From: Aestuariibius sp. HNIBRBA575
GTDB lineage: Bacteria > Pseudomonadota > Alphaproteobacteria > Rhodobacterales > Rhodobacteraceae
Length of the DNA stretch: 64,000 bases
Assembly (NCBI RefSeq): GCF_040932005.1
Contig: NZ_CP162415.1
Coordinates: 1 to 64,000 of the forward strand
Direction: 5' to 3'
Position numbers and translations under genes: made by a program
Notes under the pieces: model-generated
The model's database searches: none
Told to the model about the DNA's origin: nothing
Seen by the model: the letters and a program-made list of their open reading frames with translations, nothing else
Shown here: positions 53,490 to 62,037 of the stretch, one piece after another
How positions within the stretch are numbered: position 1 is the first letter of the stretch
Layout of the letters: every line of letters starts with the position of its first letter

Positions 53490-54983
53490 TTGCAAATTGC
53501 TTTTGCTTATTTTATGCTTTTTGCGTGGTTTCCGATCACCGCGCTGATTTTCCGCCGCTGGCCCGAAGGTCAGGCGGTGGTCATTTCGGTGCTGTGGGGG
53601 TATCTGCTGCTGCCTGAAAAGATCGGGATTAACCTGCCGGTCCTGCCAACCTTTGATAAGGTTCTGGTGCCGTCGCTGGCCGCGATGCTGTGTCTGTTAT
53701 TGGCGCGACGCAAATCTAAAAAACAGGATCAGATCGCCGCGCGACGCGCCCGCCTAAGAGACCAAGCCAGCCCAGAAAACGGGGGGGTGGATTCCCCCAA
53801 AGCCACACGCAAATCCCGGCGCCAATATCCCCGCTGGCAGCGCTTGTGTAATTTGGTTGTCGTGATGTTGATTGTAGCCTGTTTTGTCACATGGCGGACC
53901 AATCGGGAACCGTTGTTTTATGGGCCTTTGGTCCTGCCTGCGATGCGGCCCTATGATACGTTGGCCATGGCGCAAAACCTGATTGTGGTGCTGTTGCCGT
54001 TCTGGTTGGCGCGCGCGACATTGGGCCGCCGGGATGTTTTAATCTCTGTGCTAAAAGTGTTCGTTATTGCGGGGCTGTTTTATTCGGTTCTGGTGTTGAT
54101 CGAATGGCGGCTCAGCCCGCAATTGCATCGGTGGGTATACGGGTTTCATACCCATTCCTTTGCGCAACATGTTCGCGGCGGTCAGTTTAGAGCCATGGGG
54201 TTTGTGGGCCACGGGTTGCGGGTTGGGATGTTCCTGTGTCTGGCCACGATGGCCGCAGCGATTTTGGTGCGTGGTGATCCGAACCCTAAAAACCGGGTGT
54301 TATGGCTGTTTGCCTGTTTGTGGTTTTTTCCAATCCTGTATCTATCGCGCAATCTGGGCGCGACAATGCTGGCGATGGCTTTTGTGCCGTTGATCCTGAT
54401 GACCGGGCGCCGGGTGCAATTGCTGGCGGCCGCCAGCCTGTCTGCGATTGTGTTGATTTATCCCTTGGCGCGGGGGGCGGGACTGATCCCGATTGATGCC
54501 ATCATTGATCAGGCCGAACGGATCAATCCAGCCCGCGCACAATCCCTGTCATTTCGCCTGGATAACGAAGATCTGCTGCTGGAACACGCCAATGAAAAAC
54601 CATTGGCCGGTTGGGGGCTTTGGTCACGAAACCGGGTTTTTGATGACCGGACCGGGCGCGATTTATCTGTCACGGACGGGTCGTGGATCATTCAGATCGG
54701 GGTTTTTGGCTGGCTGGGCTATTTGGGGCGGTTTTTCCTGCTCTGTATGCCACCGATCCTGCTGGCATTGCGGGGCAATCGCCAAAATTCAGGAATCGAA
54801 GCCGGGATCGGCCTGATGGTGACGGCCAACCTGGTTGACCTGATCCCCAATTCGTCGCTTGTCGCACCGCTGTTTCTATTGGCGGGGGCGTTATGGGCGG
54901 TGTTGGGACAGACACAATCCCCCCCCGAAATGGCTGTTCAGCCTCCTAAATATTCACGCAAGCGCAGGGCAGTTTCGCAATGA
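53490..54983 (+). CDS. polytopic membrane protein, O-antigen ligase/Wzy polymerase-like
   Basis: 497 residues from a TTG at 53490; an ATG at 53514 is an alternative. About ten hydrophobic segments surround a basic cytosolic loop (~residues 70-120, KSKKQ...KATRKSRRQ). A large loop with GGQFRAMGFVGHGLRVGMFL and HANEKPLAGWGLWSRNR resembles the periplasmic catalytic loop of Wzy/WaaL-type enzymes. It is the best candidate for the repeat-unit polymerase. It overlaps the downstream sulfotransferase start by four bases. Confidence 0.7.
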   Translation: MQIAFAYFMLFAWFPITALIFRRWPEGQAVVISVLWGYLLLPEKIGINLPVLPTFDKVLVPSLAAMLCLLLARRKSKKQDQIAARRARLRDQASPENGGVDSPKATRKSRRQYPRWQRLCNLVVVMLIVACFVTWRTNREPLFYGPLVLPAMRPYDTLAMAQNLIVVLLPFWLARATLGRRDVLISVLKVFVIAGLFYSVLVLIEWRLSPQLHRWVYGFHTHSFAQHVRGGQFRAMGFVGHGLRVGMFLCLATMAAAILVRGDPNPKNRVLWLFACLWFFPILYLSRNLGATMLAMAFVPLILMTGRRVQLLAAASLSAIVLIYPLARGAGLIPIDAIIDQAERINPARAQSLSFRLDNEDLLLEHANEKPLAGWGLWSRNRVFDDRTGRDLSVTDGSWIIQIGVFGWLGYLGRFFLLCMPPILLALRGNRQNSGIEAGIGLMVTANLVDLIPNSSLVAPLFLLAGALWAVLGQTQSPPEMAVQPPKYSRKRRAVSQ

Positions 54984-55978
54984 CAGACACATTGTTAAGT
55001 TCAGATCTTCTCACCCGACCGGACACGGATAATGCGCCGGTTATTGTGGTTGGGCTCCCGCGGTCGGGGTCTTCGTTCCTCAGTCATGTTTTGTCGCAAT
55101 TGCCGGATCTTTATGTGTTTGACGATCTGTATCTGCAGGACAAAGCCAAGGAGATCGGCGCAACCGGCCCCTTGGGCGAAGGCCAGCTGGACAAGTTGCT
55201 GTTTTTTCTGGGCTGGCAAATTCGGGCGCGGCTGCGATTTGGATCTTATGCTATTCCCAACATGTCCAAGGACGAAGTGGACCCGATGAATGCGGCGCTG
55301 AAACAGGCGATTGGCGCGCAACCTATTGATTGGATGGATCTGCAAAAGGAATGGATGATCCGTCTGGCACAGCGGGCAGGGAAATCCCGCTGGGGTTATA
55401 AACTGCCAAAGGCCTTTCGCAATCTGGACAATCTGCGTCGCAAATATCCGGATGCGCGGGTTGTGTTTTTGCTGCGTCAGCCCCACGACGTGCTGAAATC
55501 CTTTAAGTTTATGCCGGTGGACTCGCAGGACGGGCACCCGGATCGGTATCACCCGGTGTTTTATGCGCTGTATTGGCGGATGGCGGCGCGCGCGGCACAG
55601 CGTGAAATGCAATTACATCCCGATCGCACCTGCCTGATCACCTTTGATGCGTTAACGCGCGACACACAGCAGACGGCGGAAACGCTGTCGTCATTTTTGT
55701 CGCTTGGATCGGTGGGGGCTGTCACCAAACCGCCCCGCCCCAATTCATCCCATGGAAATGCCCCACAATCTGAGCCGGCACGTGTGTTGACTGGGCTGGA
55801 ACATGCCTTGGTTTCCGGGCTTTGTAACCGTCAGATCGACGCGCTGGGATTTGAGCGTCGCCGTAAATCCATTGCCCTGTCAGATGTCGCGGATTTGGCC
55901 CGCTCAACATGGCGCAGCCTGCGGTTTCGCCTCCAAGAGCGGCGCAAGGCTAGGCTTGCCCGAAAAACACCAACCTGA
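54980..55978 (+). CDS. sulfotransferase (5)
   Basis: 332 residues. It has VIVVGLPRSGSSFLSHVLSQLPDL (PAPS loop, about residues 21-44) and ARVVFLLRQPHDVLKSFKF (3'-phosphate region with RQP instead of RDP). The C-terminal ~45 residues are basic. It is translationally coupled (ATGA) to the polymerase-like membrane protein. The last 29 bases overlap the 3' end of the acyltransferase gene on the other strand. Confidence 0.85.
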   Translation: MTDTLLSSDLLTRPDTDNAPVIVVGLPRSGSSFLSHVLSQLPDLYVFDDLYLQDKAKEIGATGPLGEGQLDKLLFFLGWQIRARLRFGSYAIPNMSKDEVDPMNAALKQAIGAQPIDWMDLQKEWMIRLAQRAGKSRWGYKLPKAFRNLDNLRRKYPDARVVFLLRQPHDVLKSFKFMPVDSQDGHPDRYHPVFYALYWRMAARAAQREMQLHPDRTCLITFDALTRDTQQTAETLSSFLSLGSVGAVTKPPRPNSSHGNAPQSEPARVLTGLEHALVSGLCNRQIDALGFERRRKSIALSDVADLARSTWRSLRFRLQERRKARLARKTPT

Positions 55979-56927
55979 TCTTGGGGGAAACCTTGTGGTG
56001 GTGCCATAGCATTGGCATCAGCACCCCAATGCCAACCCCGGTGATCAGGTGGATCGGCACCGCGGTTATTCCAAGTTGCACAAGCCCAATCCGCCACCCA
56101 GCAGATAGGATTGTATGACAGAGATAGATCGCCAGCGAACATTGCCCGATCCGTTGCACCCCAGCCCAGATCGGCCTCTCTGAGCGGAGATGATGCAAGG
56201 CAAATAACAAGCCCCCAACACAAGAAACGGTTAGGCTTGATTGGGCAAAGCCACGGGGGGCAACGTCAAGTATCAGCCCGATATCACTGATGACAAACAC
56301 CCCGAGCCCGACCCACAGACCGCCTGTGATCTGCGGCCATTTAAACTGACCCAGCACCATGCCCCCAAAGAAATAAGGCGCCATTTTCAGGGCTTGGTGC
56401 CATAACGGGCTCAGCCACAGACCTGATTGCAGCACGGTCATCGCCGCAGCCATGCCCCCCAGCGCCACAAAAACCGGCCATCGTCGCACAAGGGGGCGCA
56501 TCAAAAGCCCCCCCAATTGCAGAACAATCAGCGCCCAGAGGAACCACAGGTGCAAATAACCGGGAACGGGCCAGCGCAAAAAGGCATCCAACCCCAGCGG
56601 GCTGTTGGCGGCACTGCCGGCCAGAACTTTGAAGGCGATAAAAATATAAGTCCATAGGCAGAGCGGGTAAAACAGTCGTTGACTGATACGCCCCACAAAG
56701 GTGACGGCTGTGCCTCGGGTTAAAAGCTGTGGAAAAAACCAGCCCGACAATACAAAAAACAGCGGCATATGAAAGGCATAGACGGCTGCATCCACCGTTT
56801 CAAAAACCGCCCCCTTCTGCAGAAGCCCGGCTTCGGCCAGGCCGCGCCAGACATGGCCAAACACCACCAATATGATCCCAATCCCTTTGGCGATATCAGG
56901 CAGAGGGATATGCTGTGGGCGGGTCAT
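55950..56927 (-). CDS. acyltransferase family 3 membrane protein
   Basis: 325 residues with about ten hydrophobic segments. It opens with LPDIAKGIGIILVVFGHVWRG, the acyltransferase-3 block with the conserved histidine, followed by FHMPLFFVLSGWFF and, near the C-terminus, GQCSLAIYLCHTIL. Such proteins O-acetylate or O-succinylate sugars of exopolysaccharides in the membrane. It lies 3 nt downstream of the Wzc-like gene on the same strand, so it belongs to that EPS operon. Its 3' end overlaps the neighbouring gene antisense. Confidence 0.92.
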   Translation of the reverse strand: MTRPQHIPLPDIAKGIGIILVVFGHVWRGLAEAGLLQKGAVFETVDAAVYAFHMPLFFVLSGWFFPQLLTRGTAVTFVGRISQRLFYPLCLWTYIFIAFKVLAGSAANSPLGLDAFLRWPVPGYLHLWFLWALIVLQLGGLLMRPLVRRWPVFVALGGMAAAMTVLQSGLWLSPLWHQALKMAPYFFGGMVLGQFKWPQITGGLWVGLGVFVISDIGLILDVAPRGFAQSSLTVSCVGGLLFALHHLRSERPIWAGVQRIGQCSLAIYLCHTILSAGWRIGLVQLGITAVPIHLITGVGIGVLMPMLWHHHKVSPKIRLVFFGQA

Positions 56928-56930
56928 CGA

Positions 56931-59036
56931 TCAGTTGGTGTAGTATTTTTTGCCATAGGTGCCATAGGCGCCGTAGCCGTATCGCTTTAAGCCGCGCAGA
57001 TTGATGTTGTTGAGCACCAACCCATTGACCTGTGCGCCCACGCTGGCCAATTGCCCCAGCGCATCGCGCACCATTTGGCGGGATGTTTTATCCCAGCGCA
57101 CATTGAACAGGATCGCATCGGCATGCTGGGCGATGATCCGGGCATCGGGCACCACCAGAACCGGCGGCGTGTCGATTATCACAAAGTCATACTGACTGCG
57201 CATATCCGCGATAAACCGGGCAAAGCTGGCGGATGACAATGTATCTGCGGCATTGACGTTGCTGGCTTCGCTCATCAAGACATCCACGCCGGTACGTTCA
57301 TCAACCTGAATGGCGTCCCGTGCATCACAGCGTTCAGACAGAACCGAAATCAAGCCGCGTTCCTGCTGGGCCGTCATGTATTGGGTGAATGTCCGGCGGC
57401 GCACATCGCCTTCGATCAGTAGTACGGATTTTCCCATCCCAACCAGATTTTGCGCCAGCGCAAAGGACAGCGTGGTTTTGCCTTCGCCGGGGATAGACGA
57501 TGTGGTCATGATCACTTGCGGGGGATTGTCCACATTCGACAGCAGCACCGATGTACGTAGGTTGCGCACCGCTTCGGCTGCGATTGAGGCCGGTTTAGAC
57601 GCCAGATAATCCTGAATGTCCTGGCGTTTGCGCCCCGGTATTTGCGGAATGGCCCCCATGACCGGCAATTGCGCAAAGGTTTCCAGCTCAGAGGAAGTCC
57701 GGAAGGTTTTGCTCCGCATTTCCCGAATAAGCACCAAAGCAACGCCCAGCATCCCCCCCAACATCGCGCCCATCACCACAATCAGGGATTTGCGCGGCAC
57801 AGCCGGTTCGCGCGGAACAACCGCATGTGACAGGATGCGGCTATCCGCTTGTTGGATGCCTTCTTGGGCGGATGTTTCTTTGAGCCGGCCAAGGAAATAT
57901 TCATAGAGCAACCGGCTGGCTTCGGCTTCGCGGGTCAGCTGCTGCAGCTGGATCAGGTCCTGACCCTGGCTGGCGATTTCAGCCTCAAGCGTGACGATAG
58001 AATCCTGCACGGATTGCAATTGGGACTGGGCACGGTTGGCCTGTAATTCAGCGCGCGACAGGATTTGACGGAACTGGATGGTGAACCGTGTGGGAACCGG
58101 GGATCCATCACTGGGCAACAACGCGGTAAGCTGAGCATCATCTGCCGCGTCGGCCTGTTGCTGGGGGGTGCCATCCTGGACAGCGACCAGCGCGGCCAGA
58201 TTGGCGCTGGCGGTTTCCCGCGCCACCTGCAAACCCGCCAATCGGTCGCGGCGTTCTTTTAGCTGGTTTTCCATGGCCGTTAGGGTTTCTGGGCTGATCA
58301 GTTCAGAATTGGCGCTGAATTCTGACACTTCAGCTTCTGCGCCTTCCAGTTCCTGCTGCAATTCGGCCACCCGCCCACTCAGCCATGTGGATGCGGTTTG
58401 GGTTGCTTCAAATTTTACGTCCAGTTGATACAGAATATATTGCTGGCCGACTTGGTCTGCCAAACGGGCGGCTTTGCGGGGATCTTCGCTGGTAACCACC
58501 ACCTGAAACACAAAGCTGTTAGGGACGTTGCGCACGCTGACACTGTCCAGCAGCGTAGACACCACATCGGTTTGCTGGCGTTCCTGACCCGCCTCGGCGC
58601 GCGGACTTTCTAGCCCTAACCAGACTTTGATCTGACGTTTCAGAGCAGGCGGGTTGAGATGGGCGTTAAATTCCGGATCAGCGATCAGATTTTCAACCTC
58701 GGCCACCCGACCCAGTAATTCACGACTGCGCAGCACTTCGATTTCGGAATTCAGTTCGGCCGTATCCCCAGACAGGCCCGACACAACGGATGTGAGATCA
58801 ACGATACTTTGTTGTTCCGTTTCCAGCATCAACACGGTTGTGGCCCGATAATAGGGGGTCGCAACCCGATAGGCATAATAGCCCGAAAGAGCCGAAAAAA
58901 TCAGTAAAAACAACATTATAACAAGCTTTCCACGCCACAATGTCGTCAGCAGTTGGCCCAGATCGATCAGATCATCGTCATTTGTCTGCACAGAAGAGGG
59001 ATAGGCGTTGGTCTGCGGGCTTTGGCCTGTATTCAT
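56931..59036 (-). CDS. Wzc-type polysaccharide co-polymerase/tyrosine autokinase
   Basis: 701 residues. The N-terminal Wzz domain (IDLGQLLTTLWRGKL..., first membrane helix VIMLFLLIFSALSGYYAY) is followed by a long periplasmic coiled coil (~220-400), a GNVR-type region (AVVPREPAVPRKS) and a second helix (LIVVMGAMLGGMLGVALVLI). The cytosolic BY-kinase has P-loop TSSIPGEGKTT with Lys520, LLIEGDVRRRTF and VIIDTPPVLVVPD. The C-terminus is tyrosine-rich (RYGYGAYGTYGKKYYTN). It is the fused version of the pair at 48054 and 49614, so the window has two such systems. It is divergent from yjbH. Confidence 0.95.
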   Translation of the reverse strand: MNTGQSPQTNAYPSSVQTNDDDLIDLGQLLTTLWRGKLVIMLFLLIFSALSGYYAYRVATPYYRATTVLMLETEQQSIVDLTSVVSGLSGDTAELNSEIEVLRSRELLGRVAEVENLIADPEFNAHLNPPALKRQIKVWLGLESPRAEAGQERQQTDVVSTLLDSVSVRNVPNSFVFQVVVTSEDPRKAARLADQVGQQYILYQLDVKFEATQTASTWLSGRVAELQQELEGAEAEVSEFSANSELISPETLTAMENQLKERRDRLAGLQVARETASANLAALVAVQDGTPQQQADAADDAQLTALLPSDGSPVPTRFTIQFRQILSRAELQANRAQSQLQSVQDSIVTLEAEIASQGQDLIQLQQLTREAEASRLLYEYFLGRLKETSAQEGIQQADSRILSHAVVPREPAVPRKSLIVVMGAMLGGMLGVALVLIREMRSKTFRTSSELETFAQLPVMGAIPQIPGRKRQDIQDYLASKPASIAAEAVRNLRTSVLLSNVDNPPQVIMTTSSIPGEGKTTLSFALAQNLVGMGKSVLLIEGDVRRRTFTQYMTAQQERGLISVLSERCDARDAIQVDERTGVDVLMSEASNVNAADTLSSASFARFIADMRSQYDFVIIDTPPVLVVPDARIIAQHADAILFNVRWDKTSRQMVRDALGQLASVGAQVNGLVLNNINLRGLKRYGYGAYGTYGKKYYTN

Positions 59037-59121
59037 CGTTTAGCTTCCCGTTTCGACCCAAATTGGCCGCCATCATAGTCGTTTTTTTGTCGTCAAACTG
59101 ATAATCAGAGAGACATGCAAT

Positions 59122-59133
59122 TTTGTTAACAAA
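59122..59133. promoter_or_regulatory. palindrome TTTGTTAACAAA in the wzc/yjbH divergent region
   Basis: A perfect 12-bp palindrome lies in the 286-nt gap between the divergent Wzc-like and yjbH genes, flanked by AGAGAC/GTCTCT arms. It is a possible operator; no promoter was assigned. Confidence 0.4.
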
Positions 59134-59322
59134 GTCTCTGCTCTGTGTCAGCTTTTGCTTTTTTTGTCGAGTAATCTTTCGTTGTTATCGCCCCAAAAAT
59201 AGGAGGTGGATTGGCAACAGGTGTCGCCAAATTGCCCCGGCTGCCTGCGTCAATGTTGCTCGTGTGGGCGGCTCCCGGCATAGAAGAATGATTGAAGCAC
59301 GAAGCAGTTGGAATGAACAAAT

Positions 59323-61416
59323 ATGGGTCGCCTCAGAGCCAGACAGATACTGTGTGCCCTTTTGGGGGTGATATTGCCGGGTCATGTGCATGCAGAGCAA
59401 TTGTCGCTTTATGGCACGCCCGGATTGGCAGATTTGCCAACGGCCATGGTTCTAGAAGACGGCAATCTGGCGCTGACATCGGGGTATTTTGGCAATAATC
59501 TGCGTCATTCGCTGACTTTTCAGATCACGCCGCGCACCTATGGTGTATTTCGCTATTCGATCATCGACGACATTGATGAATTTGCCGATACGCGTTGGGA
59601 TCGCAGCTTTGATCTGCATTTTCTACTGGCCGAAGAAACATCAAACCGCCCTGCCATCGCCGTGGGGTTGCGCGATTTTGGCGGCACGGGGATTTACAGC
59701 AGTGAATATCTGGTGGCGACCAAACATGTATCCCCACGTTTGACCGTGACAGGCGGGCTGGGTTGGGGGCGTTTGGCCAATCGCGGTGGGTTTGACTCGC
59801 CGCTATCCTGGTTTTCCGATTATTTCGCCACCCGCCCTGACCCGCGCGCCGGGGACAATGATCAGACCGGGCAATTGGATGCCGGATCGTGGTTTCGCGG
59901 CGATGTGGCGCTGTTTGGCGGGCTGGAATGGCAGGCGACGGATCGTCTGAACCTGTTTGTTGAGTATTCCCCGGATCTTTATCTGAACGAACGGCAATTC
60001 AACGATATGCCCGAACCCGGCCCGATCAATTTGGGGGCCTCATATGCCTTTGAAAACGGGTTCAGCCTTGGGGCGTATTACATGCAAGGCACCGATCTGG
60101 GGCTGCGGCTGAGCTATCAGCTGGACCCGGCGCAGCCGCGTGTGCCCGGTGGGTTGGACAGCGCGCCTGTGCCTTTGGCGCCGCTCAGTTCTGTGGCCGC
60201 GGCCAGCTGGAACCAGCCGGGGGCCAGCCCCAATGCCCTACAGGATCAGGTTGCCGCACAATTGACGGCCGAGGGGCTGCATTTTATGGGGTTGCACATC
60301 ACCGGCAACACCGCTCGGTTGATCATGCGCAACGACACTTATCAGGCCGAAGCCCAAGCGCTGGGACGTGCCGCGCGGGTGCTGGCCAATACTTTGCCCC
60401 CCCATGTCAGCCAATTCGACATCACCTTTGTTGTGCAGGGCATGGCACAGACCAATGTGACCCTAACCCGTGCTGATCTGTCTGAATTAGAGTTCGACCT
60501 GCAGGGGGATTGGCTCAGCCAAAGTCGGGCGCAGTTTTCGGATGCCCATGGCACAACGCCTGACTTTAACGGGTCCGAATTCGATTGGAGCCTGACACCC
60601 TATACGGCCTTTTCCCTGTTTGAACCGCAAACCCCGGTGCGGGGTGATTTCGGATTACAGCTGCATGCGCGGTATTCCCCCAATCCCGGATTGGTGTTTT
60701 CGGGCCTGATGCGTCAGCCGCTTTGGGGCAATATTGATGGATCAAACCGTCTGTCCAATTCGGTGATCCAGCACGTGCGTTCAGATGCCCTACGCTATGC
60801 CCAAGAAAGCGATCTGGAAATCAATTATCTGACGGCTGAATATTTCACCCGTCTGGGGCAGGATATGTTTGGCCGGGTCACGGTGGGCTATCTGGAAAAC
60901 ATGTATGGCGGTGTGTCCGGCGAAATGCTGTGGTTCCCGGTCAACAGCCGTTTGGCGGCGGGGGTCGAGTTGAATTATGCCGTGCAGCGGGATTTTGACA
61001 TGCTGTTTGGGTTTCAGGATTATGACGTCCTGACCGGGCATGCATCGGTTTACTACGATCTGGGCAATGATTTTCACGCGCAACTGGATGTCGGGCGCTA
61101 TCTGGCCGGGGATTACGGCGCAACGCTGTCGCTGGATCGGGAATTCAACAATGGCTTTAAGGTTGGGGCGTTTATGACCCTAACCGATGTGCCGTTTACC
61201 GATTTCGGCGAAGGGTCGTTTGACAAAGGCATTCGGATTGAGATCCCCAATAGCTGGCTGTCAGGGGAACCGTCACGCGATGCGCGGATCAGTGTCATCC
61301 GGCCTGTTGTGCGCGATGGCGGCGCACGGCTGAACGTCAATAACCGGCTTTATGGGGTGGTGCGGGATTATCGCCAGCCTGAATTGACCGATCAATGGGG
61401 GCGGTTTTTCCGATGA
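59323..61416 (+). CDS. yjbH: YjbH-type exopolysaccharide outer-membrane protein
   Basis: 697 residues. It has a signal peptide (ILCALLGVILPGHVHA) followed by LYGTPGLADLPTAMVLEDGNLALTSGYFG, the recognisable start of YjbH proteins. The body has long beta-barrel strands (GLRDFGGTGIYSSEYLVATKH, FSLGAYYMQGTDLGLRLSYQLDP) and a C-terminal half ending in a YGVVRDYRQPELTDQWGRFFR barrel tail. YjbH belongs to the yjbEFGH/gfc EPS secretion set and forms double barrels in the outer membrane. It overlaps yjbF by four bases. Confidence 0.9.
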   Translation: MGRLRARQILCALLGVILPGHVHAEQLSLYGTPGLADLPTAMVLEDGNLALTSGYFGNNLRHSLTFQITPRTYGVFRYSIIDDIDEFADTRWDRSFDLHFLLAEETSNRPAIAVGLRDFGGTGIYSSEYLVATKHVSPRLTVTGGLGWGRLANRGGFDSPLSWFSDYFATRPDPRAGDNDQTGQLDAGSWFRGDVALFGGLEWQATDRLNLFVEYSPDLYLNERQFNDMPEPGPINLGASYAFENGFSLGAYYMQGTDLGLRLSYQLDPAQPRVPGGLDSAPVPLAPLSSVAAASWNQPGASPNALQDQVAAQLTAEGLHFMGLHITGNTARLIMRNDTYQAEAQALGRAARVLANTLPPHVSQFDITFVVQGMAQTNVTLTRADLSELEFDLQGDWLSQSRAQFSDAHGTTPDFNGSEFDWSLTPYTAFSLFEPQTPVRGDFGLQLHARYSPNPGLVFSGLMRQPLWGNIDGSNRLSNSVIQHVRSDALRYAQESDLEINYLTAEYFTRLGQDMFGRVTVGYLENMYGGVSGEMLWFPVNSRLAAGVELNYAVQRDFDMLFGFQDYDVLTGHASVYYDLGNDFHAQLDVGRYLAGDYGATLSLDREFNNGFKVGAFMTLTDVPFTDFGEGSFDKGIRIEIPNSWLSGEPSRDARISVIRPVVRDGGARLNVNNRLYGVVRDYRQPELTDQWGRFFR

Positions 61417-62018
61417 TCATGTCTATGCGGAATGCGGCATTGGCCGGGCTTTTGCTGTTGGCGGGCTGTGGGGGGCAATGGGGCGATCAGCCACAATTTT
61501 CGCCCCGCTTTGTGCCGCTGATGCAGGCCGACGCCCCACAATTGCAGGTCCGGTTTATGGAAACTGGGCTGAATTCGACCCTGCTTTTGGCCCAGAATCG
61601 CGACGGTGTGCAAACATGGCTGGCCGCAGATGGGGCCGGTATTCTGGTCGAAGATGGCATGGTGATGGGCACCCGCGGCGTGGGTCAGGGGCTGCTGGCT
61701 GTGGAGGCCAGCGCAACCCGTCGCGCCATTCGGGCGCGCCGCGCTGGCGTGATCACCGAACGGTTCCACACCTATCTGCTGGGCGATGACACCACCCGCA
61801 CACGAACTTATCAATGCCTGATCGAAACGCGCGGCGCGGCCAATGTCCTGACGGAAAATGGCAACGTCCCTGCCCTGCTTTGGGCCGAGAGCTGTAACTC
61901 TCTGGATCAAAGTTTCGTCAATCTGTATTGGATAAACCCAACAACGAGCCGCGTGATTCAATCCCGACAATGGATTGGTGATTTCAGCGGAGAAATCCTG
62001 CTTAGACCCCGCGTCTAA
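61413..62018 (+). CDS. yjbF: YjbF/GfcB-type lipoprotein
   Basis: 201 residues from the ATG at 61413, which overlaps the yjbH stop. The lipoprotein signal is AALAGLLLLAGC. The mature part shows RFMETGLNSTLLLAQNRDGVQTWLAADG, RTRTYQCLIE and a C-terminal barrel-like YWINPTTSRVIQSRQWIG, the pattern of YjbF/GfcB (DUF2886) proteins. These are exported lipoproteins of the EPS secretion apparatus. It is 19 nt upstream of the Wza-like gene, so the three form an operon yjbH-yjbF-wza. Confidence 0.88.
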   Translation: MIMSMRNAALAGLLLLAGCGGQWGDQPQFSPRFVPLMQADAPQLQVRFMETGLNSTLLLAQNRDGVQTWLAADGAGILVEDGMVMGTRGVGQGLLAVEASATRRAIRARRAGVITERFHTYLLGDDTTRTRTYQCLIETRGAANVLTENGNVPALLWAESCNSLDQSFVNLYWINPTTSRVIQSRQWIGDFSGEILLRPRV

Positions 62019-62037
62019 GCCTCACAGGGAGAAAAAC

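Noticed and set aside
61392..61970. 192-codon minus-strand frame opposite yjbF
   Set aside because: It is antisense to a recognised lipoprotein gene and has no independent support.
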